A stretch of 64,000 nt of DNA from Cercis canadensis (lineage: Eukaryota > Streptophyta > Magnoliopsida > Fabales > Fabaceae). Positions within the stretch are counted from its first letter, which is position 1. The number at the start of each line of letters is the position of its first letter. The notes beneath the pieces are model-generated. The model was not told where the DNA came from and searched no databases. It was given only the letters and a program-made list of their open reading frames with translations. The translations under genes were made by a program, and so were the position numbers. The stretch spans positions 1,411,805-1,475,804 of the forward strand of contig QAOA01000289.1 of NCBI GenBank assembly GCA_003255065.1, in the 5' to 3' direction. Below, piece after piece: positions 1 through 10,714 of the stretch.

Positions 1-395
1 TGAACTACGAATATGTTGTACTACAGCCTAGATCATCCAGAAAGCTGCCACAACATTCAAAATACTTGTGATTATCACAAAAAGTGCAGCATATATTGTG
101 AAAAGCAATTTCAGAAAAGCAGTAAGCGAAGTAAAAATTTACATGAGAAAGAAATTAAACGACTTTTTGTTAGTGAAAAAGCAGATATTACCCATAAAAG
201 TATGAGCCCCACAAACAATTACACAGCACGTTGGCAGAAAATAAGTGAATGATAATCAATAAAAAAAAAAATCAACCATTTTTCTGTTAGATAGCCATAA
301 ATTATTAAAAAAAAAAAACAACATAATCTAGTTACCAGAAAGTTTTTTCTTTTTTTCAAAAAAAAAAAAATGAAGAGCATGAAGAAGAAACGTAC

Positions 396-565
396 TTGAA
401 TGAGGGGATAGAATTGTGGAAGAGATCAATCCAGGATATCTCGGTAGGAGTTGCCTTGCGTGGATTATCAGAAGGAAACCTATAAGGAATAGTGCAAGCC
501 CTGTAATTGGAATCGATCGGGGTCAACAGCAATGGAAATTCTACAAGCTCAGATGCGCTCTCCAT
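396..565 (-). CDS. DUF89 damage-control phosphatase, first exon only (partial)
   Basis: The first coding exon starts with ATG at 565-563 and ends at a GT donor whose G is at 395 (GTACGT). It gives about 56 residues beginning MESASELVEFPLLL, followed by TPIDSNYRACTIPYRFPSDN and SWIDLFHNSIPSFK. This is the N-terminus of the plant At2g17340-type DUF89 proteins, metal-dependent phosphatases thought to remove damaged phosphometabolites; the same domain forms the C-terminal part of PANK4-type proteins. The exon ends in phase 2 (AA|), as expected for the following Lys codon. The rest of the gene lies to the left, outside the window; positions 1-395 are its AT-rich first intron, with no recognisable second exon. 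I chose the downstream Met of two in-frame ones (595 and 565) because family members start at that point. Confidence 0.82.
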
Positions 566-2704
566 CTTTTTGTTAATTACTATTACGTTTTTCACAGTGA
601 TATCTGAAGATTATATCACTGATTCAGAACGAGAAGAAGATGCGCTTGAGATTGGAAAATCGAGGAATTGGATGGAGAGAATAACGTGGATGAAGTTGGA
701 AATTTCTTCAGAGACAAGAGAGGAAATGCGATGTCATCCAGCTGCGATTCTCTCTCACTCCGAACTTCTGGAATTTGCTCTGGTTTTCTTTGCTTTGCGT
801 AGTGGAAACAAAAACGAGCCAAACAGTGAAGGTTTTTGTGTTTTTTTTTTTTTGGCCACAATAGCAGAGAACATATTGAGAATATTCTATATTTTAACAA
901 AAGAAATAAAAGCTACTAAAAATTAATGAAAAATGCTAGAACAAAGAGAAATAACAAGAGAAGAAATGGAGGGAATAATGTTTTAAAATATTAATTATTT
1001 TGATACGCACTCTTGGATTTTGTTTTTAGTTTCATGAATTTATCAATGGTGCTTACTACGATACACGGAGTACAGTCCCGGGTATCAATACCTTATCTGA
1101 CTAACTAATAGAAGCGAGACACATGTATTGCAATTTCCGACCCATCACACTAAATTACCTACAGCTGTTATAGCTAATTTGAAATCACCATTTGATTTGT
1201 TTTGAAATTAGGAGTTTTCTTAGATATTTTTAGTATTTATGTAGTATGTCATACTACATAGGAATAACCAATAAATGAATGACATGTGTATAAATTAACT
1301 ATTTTTAAATTTGTTTAAAAAATTAAATGAATTATATTTTATATATAATAAAATATAAAAATTATGTATGTTTGTCACGTCAGTGTAGTATGACATACTT
1401 ACGTAGTATCATAGAATCCCGTTGAAATTATGAAACCACCCAATTATTATGAAAGGTAAAGGACATTTGGAAAACCTCTAAGCACGGAAACACTAGTCAT
1501 TTGTTTTTTTTTGTTTTTTGGTCCTAGTCATCTGGTTTTATCACCTATAGGCGTGGTGTCTTGTTGGGCATGTAGCCCTTGAATTAATAAGAGTTCATTT
1601 TTTTTAATTGCTTGAATTAATAAGATGTGATATGAAATATATTAAATTTTTAAATATCAATTTTATATTTCAAGTGTTTTGTCTTAATTAAATTTAACTT
1701 AAATATACTAATCCCTATAATTTATTTTTCTTTTCTAATAGTTTGAATTAATGATAAAATATGAAATACACTAATTCTCTATTGTATTTGTTTTATTTTT
1801 TTCTTTTATACTGGCTTGTATTAATGAGGTATAATATGAAATACACTAATTTCTTAACTTTTTATTTTTTAGTGATTTGTATAAATGAGGTGTAATGAAA
1901 TACATAAAATCTTTAAGTGTTAATTTTATATTTTAAATTTGAGTTTCTCATGAGATTAACCTAGTTGTGACAAGAGTATTAGAGAATGTTAATTTTACAT
2001 TTTAAATTTGAGTTTCTCGTGAGATTAACCTAGTTGTGACGAGAGTATTAGAGAATGCATAAATTAACCTAGTGATCATAAATATCTATGAACTAAAGTT
2101 TTCCTATACTAGTGACAAATTTAATGAACACGTGAAATTAATTTAGTAAATGTGAATACTAAAATGAGGTATGAGTTAAAGTTTCTCATAAGATTAACTT
2201 AGTTATATAAAAAATATTAGAAAAAGTATAAATTAACTTATGAGTCATAAATAACTATGAATTAAAATGTCTATATGTACTTGTAACAAACTTGATAATA
2301 ATAATAAAAAAAATTATATGAGTAATAGAAGATTAACTTGTGAGAGAAAAATTTATAATTTCATGAAATTTTATTTCAACTAAACTTAGTAAAAAATTGA
2401 AAAAGTATCAATTCATTTTCATCAAATATTAATGTCTTTTTTTTTTTTTTTTTTTNTTTTTTTTTTTTTCTAAAATCGCTTATCACATATTCTCTAATGT
2501 CTTGTGCTGGCTTGAGTAACACGTGTCTTGTGTAAGACGACACGTGCAAACCAAAACGGCAGGCATTAGGGTTTAATGGCTTTACTCTATTGCTAAAAGA
2601 CTAAAGCCCTAAAACCAGGGCATCGTCAAGGACTCAGGGTTTAAGGCTGCAAATTCTGTTGTGGAACCCCATCGCTTCTTCAAGATTTGACGTCAAGTCA
2701 AAAA
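566..2704. other. Intergenic: DUF89 promoter, tandem repeats, FKBP53 promoter
   Basis: This stretch lies between two divergently transcribed genes. 566-900 is the 5' flank/UTR of the DUF89 gene. 1238-1260 is a perfect 11-bp-arm palindrome. 1600-2350 is a field of degenerate AT-rich tandem repeats. 2430-2470 is a poly-T tract broken by an N. The immediate FKBP53 upstream region contains two ACGTG-type motifs (near 2520-2550) and AGGGTTT/TAAACCCT-like telo-box sequences near 2566-2640. No coding exon was recognised. Confidence 0.6.
1919..2056. repeat. Two 69-bp tandem repeat units, with degenerate neighbours
   Basis: Units 1919-1987 and 1988-2056 are nearly identical: both contain TTTGAGTTTCTC, GAGATTAACCTAGTTGTGAC and GTATTAGAGAAT, and they differ by about four substitutions, mostly A/G or C/T. 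A more decayed copy appears near 2165-2235 (AGTTTCTCATAAGATTAACTTAG). Between about 1610 and 1910 there is a second family of looser repeats containing ATGAAATACACTAA. No coding potential. Confidence 0.75.
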
Positions 2705-5700
2705 ATGGGATTCTGGGGTTAGTCATCTTGTTGATTTTCATAATTTTTCTTATTCTCGTTCAAACTCTATTTTTCTTGAATTTTTTCTTAGTGTTTGGTA
2801 GCTGAGAAACCGTATGGAACGTATAGAACTGATGCATTGAAGTCCTTGATCGGTTACTTTGATCCGGTTAGCAATATCATTTTCAAGATTATGTTTTCTC
2901 ATAGAGTTTCTAAGCTATCGAACATGCCTACGTGTGTTCTTTTTGGTGAAAATGAGCCGTGAAGTTTTTATATTATCTATTTCTTGATTGAATTTGAAGC
3001 CTTTTGCTTTTACGAAAAATGCCAAGAGGAATTTTCCGTTATAAAAAATTTCTCATAGACTAGCATGGATTTTGAGCTCTTCTCCATAACTTTCATCAAT
3101 TCCCGTCTTTTTAAACCTCAGGGATCGAAGTGAAACCCAACAGACCGTACCCTTATCATGCAGATAATGTGCAAGGAAAGCTTCACATAACTCAGGTCTG
3201 TTTGTACATATAAATCGAAGTCCTTATTCTTTTACTGATGCTACTGATTCTGAGAGGCTTCCCCCAATGAATTTGGTTGATTTTTCAAGATTTTCACTTT
3301 GCTCTTGTAAATGATTTATGGGTCAAAATTTTGAATTCTTCAACATGTCTGCTGGTGTTCTGCAATAATTGGTCTCAAGATTGGAAATTGAATTGTCCTG
3401 TGGGCTTTACATTTGGAATCTGGATGGATTGCTTGATTTATATGCTTATCAGGAGGTGAAATGATTCATTGAGGTTTAGAAGTTTAATTGTCAACTCTTC
3501 ACTGATATATATGTTATGGTATACATTAACTGTAATTTGAGGTAATATACTTTGATTCCAGGAGTCGTTTTGCTAGGTACCATTAGATTTCAATAAAACA
3601 TGTATAGTCATATATAATCAAGTGCATATTTCTGCTAAGAGCACTGGGGAATTCTACAGCTTTTGAATTGGCTGCTGTTAAATTTTATTTAATAAAACTG
3701 TGTAATGACTAATTTCCTTATGTTTCTCTTTTTGTTGCCCTAACAAATCAGGCTACTTTAGGCCTTGGCTCGTCAACAGAGAAAAGCATTCTTCAGTGCT
3801 CTATTGGACACAAAAAACCAGTCTTCTTGTGTTCGTTGTTACCAGATAAGAATGAGTCATGCCCTTTAAATCTTGAGTTTGATGCTGATGATTTAGTGTC
3901 CTTCTCTGTGCTTGGTTCACAAAGCATCCATGTCTCTGGTTTTTTTGTGGCCGATGATGAGGATGACCTCAGGGATGACTATGAATTGTATCCTTTGACA
4001 AATTTCCTTTGTCATTTATTTGTGTGTCTAAGTTTTTCCCGTTTATATAATTTATGTTCATTTGTTAATTCTTATAATTGTGATGGCTTGTATTATTATA
4101 GTTCTTTTATGGTTAGCTTTCATGTTTTCCTATGACAATGTAAAAGCAATTCTTTTGGAGAGGATATTGCGGAAACAGATACAGAGGGCTCATCTGACTA
4201 TGATACTGAAGATGAATATGGTGATGACATGCTTGATGATAGTGACATTGACATGTACCCACCTTCGCCCATCCCAAATAGTGGAGGTACTTTGATTGAC
4301 TTTTCTAAAAGTCATGAAACAGAAATTCTGTTATCTGCTGTTATTATGCGGTCTAAAACTTCCTGACTAATCATGGCAAAAAAAAAATTAAAAAATCTTC
4401 CCTACCAATGCTCACATGCCATTTTATTATGTTTTGATATACAAGTGTACTCTCTCTTTTTCTTGGGTAAGTTCTGCGGTGTTCTGGTTTATTAGAGCTA
4501 GATATGATGTATGAGAAGCCTTCAAATCAACGTTGTTTTGATTATGTCTGAACCTTCACCATGTTTCTGAAATTTTAGTAGACTTAAATTCTTTTGGGGG
4601 CATGTTTCCATTGTCCAGATTTTTCCTGTAAAATCTAGTTGTGTGCATTGGAAAAATGTTTGATAGGAATTCTGCATCTATTAATTTTATACTAAATGAA
4701 TGGAGAAAAATTAAAACTTCTTGTGCATTTGCAGGTTAATTATACAATTCATATACTCTTACATCATATACAATTCATGTTGAGGAATTATCAATGTATT
4801 GCAGCAATACTGTAAATATTGATTCCTGATACCTGAAAGTAGAAGGAAATAGAAGAAAACACAAGGAAAAATAAAACTCTTCTAAGCCCATAAGTTGCAA
4901 GATATTTTTGGTAGCATGTTGAAATCACACGACTGACAATACATTTTTTCCGACATTTATTGCTTTTGTTACAGTTAGAATTGAGGAAATAGTGGATGAT
5001 GAGAAACCTGCAAGTGGAGAAGATCTATCTAAGCAATTAAAGAAAAAGAATCAGGCAAAGGACAGCAAAAATTCTCAGAATCAAATTGTTGTTAGGAGTG
5101 ATACAGGAAGCCCAGTTCTAGAAAGCGAAGATGAAGATGGTTTTCCAATTTCTGTTGCTGGTAAAAACAAATCTCTTAAGGCAGAAGCTGAAGTGGAAGG
5201 AGAGCAGACACATAAGAGAACCGAGAAAAGCAACAAGAAGAAAGCAAAAGATGGTGATCATGCTGCAAGCTCAAAACAAAAAGTTGAAGGTGTCGAACAA
5301 GATGAGGTTCCAGAAGGGTGCAACAAGAAGAAAGCAAAAGATGGCGATCATGCTGCAAGCTCAAAACGAAAAGTTGAAGGTGTCGAACAAGATGAGGTTC
5401 CAGAAGGGTGCGATGGATTTACTAGATTAATCACTGCTGAAAACCAATTTCAATTTTGACGTTTCCCTGAACCCCTTTATTTTTGTTGTTGGGGGGGTGG
5501 TTTATTGGGGTTGGGGATCTTTGCCTCTATTGTTTTTGTTGCACATTACACTGAATGTTTCTAATAATTATTTCAGGAAAAAGAAGAAGAAGAAAAAGAA
5601 GTTGACAGAACATGGCAATGAGGAAAGTGTTCATGTATCTGGCGAAGGTAATGTGACTGATGCTGCTACAGAGGATGAAAAGCATCCTGAGGAGTCGAAA

Positions 5701-7994
5701 ACAACCCCCAAACTGAACCATGTTTCTCAAGCAGAGAATGAGCATGAAGAGANTGGGGGGGTGGTTTATTGGGGTTGGGGATCTTTGCCTCTATTGTTTT
5801 TGTTGCACATTACACTGAATGTTTCTAATAATTATTTCAGGAAAAAGAAGAAGAAGAAAAAGAAGTTGACAGAACATGGCAATGAGGAAAGTGTTCATGT
5901 ATCTGGCGAAGGCAATGTGACTGATGCTGCTACAGAGGATGAAAAGCATCCTGAGGAGTCGAAAACAACCCCCAAACTGAACCACGTTTCTCAAGCAGAG
6001 AATGAGCATGAAGAGAGACTGTCCAATGAAAAGTGAGAACTGTTATCTGACTATCTTGAACATCACAGTTATAATCTCAACAGAACTGAACTCATAAGAA
6101 TTTTATTTCTAATTATCAAAACCCCAGAAATTGAGTTTGTATTCTCGTTCTATATCCTTACTTTCAGTAGATTGAATGTTAGCTCTTGCTTGGTTTGCTG
6201 GTGATTTTCTTACCTTGGGAGTCCCCTTTAGTTAGACATTTCCTTCCTGTACCATAGAACTGTACTAATGGTTTCTGTCAGCCTCTCTTCTCTTCCCACA
6301 ATATATATATATATACATATATACACACATGATATTTACTTGTACAGTTTATGGTGTTTGTGAGCAGGGTCGTTGTTGAGAAGAAAAAGAAGAAACAGAA
6401 GAAGGAAAAGACCCAGGAGAATAAAGGGGTAATTGATGTAAATCCAGCTGCTAAGACTATGGGAAATCAGAATATATCTACCTCGGACAGAGGGGAGAAA
6501 CAAACTGAAGACAAGCCGTCTCAAGTGAGAACCTTTCCAAACGGATTGGTTATTGAGGAGCTGTTCATGGGTAAACCAGATGGCAAAAAGGCTGCTCCTG
6601 GAAAAAAGGTTACATATCATTTATTGTTTTTAAGATGGTTGACTTGCCTGATTAAGCCATGTATTTAAGATTCTTTGTAGTGAGGAGAACTAATCTTTTA
6701 TTGGTTTTTGTAGTAGAAACTTTTTCATAGGGTTACATCTCATACATTTCAACTTCAGATGTTCATGTATTTCACACTTCACCTCTTTTTGGTTATGTTA
6801 ACTGAAGCCTGAAATTCTGTTAAGTAAGGTTGTTAGATAGATCACCAAGGACCTTGAGCTAGTGATATGGGACAATTGGTGAGAGCATAAGTTGGAACAG
6901 GTCCATAATTTAGAACTTCTCAATAGTTTATTTGATGAATGAACCAAGTTGCCTGGTCCAGTGTTCCATTCTGTCTGATTTGTAGTATTTTGGACTATGG
7001 AAAGGAAAAAAAGGATGACTATAATCAGCCAACTACCAGTAGAACTTGGATGATCTTTCATATGAGAAATAATTTAGCATGTTCTGCATATAATGCACGC
7101 ACAAATTATATATGCATGGATGTCCGTGTTTCTATTCAGGATGTACTTGTATACCTATTTTGGATGTATTGACTTAGTTTTATACAGATCATTCCCCCCC
7201 TCCTTTTTCTCTCTCTCTTTCTCTTTTCCAACAATCTCTTTTAACAACAGGATCCTATTGTGTGATTTCAGGTCAGTGTTAAATATATTGGCAAGCTGAG
7301 AAAAGATGGGAAAATATTTGACTCAAATGTGGGAAGAGCACCCTTTAAATTTCGCCTTGGTAAATACTTTTGGTTGATATGGATGAAATGGGAGGGATCA
7401 TTTTTGACTTGCTATATATGTCTTTACCTATTTTCTTTTGTACTTGCAGGTATTGGACAAGTCATAAAGGGTTGGGACGTTGGGGTCAATGGTAATATCT
7501 AGTAGTCAGGACTATTCTGTCTTGTTTTATTCTTGATATCTTTCGGTTTTCTATGAACCTGTTGCTACATATTCTTATTGCACTTATGTTTAATCAGGTA
7601 TGAGGGTTGGGGACAAAAGAAGGATCACAATTCCACCATCTATGGGGTATGCAATTGCCTCATTTTTCTTTCTTTCTCTTAATGGTCTTGGTAGATTACT
7701 GTACATATACTGTTTACCATAAATTGTTTAATTCCTGTCGCCAATCTGGAGGTAACTTATCCTTTATTGTGTCACAGCTGGGAATTGTTTTAATTTGGTC
7801 TTGCTGCTCTTAAGCACTTTCTTTTTATTGTGCATGGGGTGTTGAAGTGAGTTTAAACCCATTCCTCCTTTTTATATAATTTTTTGCTAAGCGTATTTTG
7901 TTTGCTTTTATGCAGTTATGGACAAAAAGGCATGGGGACGATACCACCAAATTCATGGCTTGTATTTGATGTTGAGTTGGTCGATGTGAGCTGA
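2705..7994 (+). CDS. FKBP53: FKBP53-type nucleoplasmin-like peptidyl-prolyl isomerase
   Basis: Coding exons: 2705-2717, 3122-3195, 3752-3987, 4147-4286, 4975-5407, 5841-6032, 6368-6608, 7272-7359, 7450-7491, 7598-7646, 7916-7994; all phases join. The protein starts MGFWGIEVKP. Its N-terminal domain (about residues 1-100) is the nucleoplasmin-like fold, with LQCSIGHKKPVFLCSLLPDK and CPLNLEFDADD. It is followed by an acidic stretch (DDEDDLRDDYE and DTEDEYGDDMLDDSDID), long Lys-rich KKKK tracts, and a C-terminal FKBP domain (VRTFPNGLVIEEL, GKIFDSN, IKGWDVGVNGMRVGDKR, IPPNSWLVFDVELVDV). Family role: nucleolar histone H3 chaperone that represses rDNA, with a prolyl isomerase domain. The first coding exon is only 13 nt. 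Exon 4 uses the TAAAAG|CAATTC acceptor, which alone keeps the acidic frame. Exon 6 appears twice around the N at 5753; I used the complete right-hand copy. Confidence 0.93.
5232..5411 (+). repeat. 90-bp in-frame tandem duplication inside FKBP53 exon 5
   Basis: Units 5232-5321 and 5322-5411 encode two copies of a 30-residue Lys-rich/acidic block beginning NKKKAKDGDHAASSK and ending EQDEVPEGC. They differ by a single residue (Q to R in SSKQK/SSKRK). Each unit ends in GAAGGGTGC, so the exon-5 donor GG|GTGC has a counterpart exactly 90 bp upstream. Confidence 0.9.
5490..6016. repeat. 263-bp direct duplication across N 5753 (allelic contig overlap)
   Basis: 5490-5752 and 5754-6016 are the same sequence (intron end plus most of FKBP53 exon 6) with two transitions (GGTAATG/GGCAATG and CCATGTT/CCACGTT). 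The single N sits exactly at the join. Read together with the same pattern at 11872 and 14269, this is best explained as two overlapping haplotype contigs placed end to end, so only one exon 6 should be annotated. Confidence 0.85.
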
Positions 7995-9360
7995 GTTCAG
8001 CTTTTCTCCGCCTTACTTCCAATTCCTTCACCTCCCCGTTTTTTAGCTGCAAAATTTTCCCAGAAGGCAGGGAACATGTTCGCCCCACAATTACAAATTT
8101 AACATATCAGGCCCAAAGTGGGTCACAATATTTTTTCTTTTTGGCCATATGGTCACAGGATTTTGTGAACACAAGTCTTGCAGATAAGTTTCGATTGGAC
8201 TAATGCCCTGGCAGATTTTCCAGTATCTTGGTTCCGTTATATGTTTATGTTGGTTCATTTTAAATACACATTCAGCATCTTCAAAAATGAAATCATGAAG
8301 AGTGATAATTGGATTGAAATTGTATGTGTACTTTAGTTTCAATGATGTCTACAAGTTACCAGGATGCATAATAGAGACAACATCTGGGAAGCTCACCAGT
8401 TTCAATGGGAATCTCTAGGTAGTTGTCAATGGCCTGCTAGAGTTAAGTGGGAGGTTACAGTCATCTTCAATCTTGATCTTAGAGGCTATTAAGGTGAAGA
8501 TTGAACTATGGGGGTCCATTCTATTCTTTTCGGTTCCATCCTGTAATCAATTTCTGAATGACGGAAGTTCTTAATTGGGCAGAAAATAACCAGATATAGG
8601 TTTATTTTATAAAATCATTAAGAACCAGACGGACAAAATTGAGAGCTCCCATTTGAAAATGTTGAAGTTTTGGTTTACGCCCACAAAATCTTCCCGTGAG
8701 CTCATTGAATTTAGCATTATGACAAATGAAAGTAATAAACGCTAGGTAAAATCAATGTGTTTCTTGACCTCTAGTTTTACTACACTAAATTTAATTTAGA
8801 GTGGATCTCAAAAGTTACATTTCTTAATTTGAATGGAAGAGAAATTATGCCTGCATATCAAGTTGGAGAAGTGTAGAGAGTTTGAGCAACACAAAAAGAA
8901 GTAAATCTAGTGTGAATTTAATTAAATTCAAATGTTGTCATGAAGTACAAAAAAAATTGTGAATTAGCAAGTGTGAAAGAAAACAACTCTGGGAATTTAT
9001 ACTTTATACAAACTAGATAAACGTCCCTATGATATTATGAAAAGTAAAATTTATTCCAAATCAAATGGGACAACAGGAATGCAAAAGAAAATCTCCTCCA
9101 GTTGGTCAGAATATTGCGGATAAACCAAAAATGCTCGAACGTTTTCTAAGATTATATATACACGGTTTGGTATTATATATCATATGCTACAATTTTCCAA
9201 CATTCCAACTACCAAAATGGGGGAAGAAAGCTGACGAAACAAATCACTACTGTAATATGGGAGTAGAGCGAATATCAATTTAATGAAAAAATACATATAA
9301 TGCGATGAAAATATGCCATAAACAGCATTGTGTTTGACTACATCATAGAAGTTGTGGAGC
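7995..9360. other. Convergent intergenic region (3' ends of FKBP53 and YIF1)
   Basis: The first few hundred bases are presumably FKBP53 3'UTR; the last part, up to 9360, is YIF1 3'UTR on the other strand. No coding exon, repeat family or RNA gene was recognised. Confidence 0.5.
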
Positions 9361-10539
9361 CTATATAAACCAATTGACAGTTATATTGCCAAGCCACGTG
9401 AACAATGGGAGCTGAGCCAAAACAATAAAGAGCAAGAGATAGTGATGCTTGCTTGAATCATAACTTCTCATCTCTGCGAAGAGGACTCTCTTCATTGTCT
9501 TCACCAAGAAAATTCCCATGCATAAGCAGGTCCATGGCATCAAAATGTAGTAGGAGTGACTCCACATGATTCTTGCAAGAACAGCCAAACACATTCCAGC
9601 GAAGGTGTAACCAGCGTATGCTATGATATCCAGTACGGGTGCCTCCCCACCACCCAATGAAAGGAATGTCATCTTAAGAAGTGACGCTTGCAGAAACCAG
9701 CCAAGCAATCCCTTAACAAACATCCAATTAAAAGCTTCTGGACTAAACCTGGTAATAAATGAAAACTTTTGTGAGAAAACTGCAGCATAACTGGAAGAAA
9801 GTGGACAGAATAAAACAAGATGAAGATGCTGAGAATTGATGTGGAACAAAATAACGTGAATTTCAGTTACTATCACCAAAACCCTGATCTGGAAATTCCA
9901 AAAGCCATAGCCAATGAAATTTCAATTAGCAGTTTTGGTACCATTTAGAAACATAAATCAACTTATCCAGTGTTTAACAAAGCTCTGATTTTGGGGAAAA
10001 ACAGTTGGAGAACAAAGGCGAAGAGGGAACAAGAATTCCTCAATTTCCACTCCAGGAAAACAAAACAAACATTCAGCAACCTGCTGTTCCAATAAAATAT
10101 TATGTTAAGAAAACAAGGTTGCTACTTTCAGCCGCCTTAAGTTGCAGTAGCATGCTTGTTGCATCAGGTAGGAGGCCATTTGTCTTCCATTTCCAATTCC
10201 CCCCAAATTTTTTTCCTCTTTCCAGCATTTCAAAGAGCAACTATGCTTTAATAATTTTTTTTTTCAAGTACAGCATAGAAAAAGGAAGAGAAATATCAGA
10301 CCCATTTCCTTCAAATTCAGTTTTCACCTCTCAAAGCTAGTCTCAAATTATTTACCATCTGATTAGGACCACAAAGTGTCTAAGGAGTAGCTAATTACCA
10401 CTGCAAGAACCATTTTGGGAGTCCTCCTCTCACTTAGAAATGAAAAATACCAAAAGAAGCAGGTAAATTACTTCTACCAGGTGGTTTTCACACCTGCAAA
10501 CTAGTAAAACTCTAAGATGCAAGTAATGTAAATGAAAAN

Positions 10540-10591
<52 letters not shown>

Positions 10592-10681
10592 AGAAGAAGA
10601 AGAAGAAGAGAGAGAAGAGCTGACCCTGCATACAAGAATTGGAAAATACCAAACTTGTACTGTAAAAAGTAACTCCCCCCT

Positions 10682-10714
<33 letters not shown>

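Noticed and set aside
13..252. Open frame on + near the left edge
   Set aside because: AT-rich, no family resemblance, lies in the first intron of the minus-strand DUF89 gene.
507..926. 139-codon open frame on +
   Set aside because: Antisense to the DUF89 first exon and leader; no homology recognised.
4062..4295. Alternative frame over FKBP53 exon 4 (ILRKQIQRAHL...)
   Set aside because: The other frame encodes the acidic block typical of FKBP53 and joins exons 3 and 5 in phase through the 4146/4147 acceptor.
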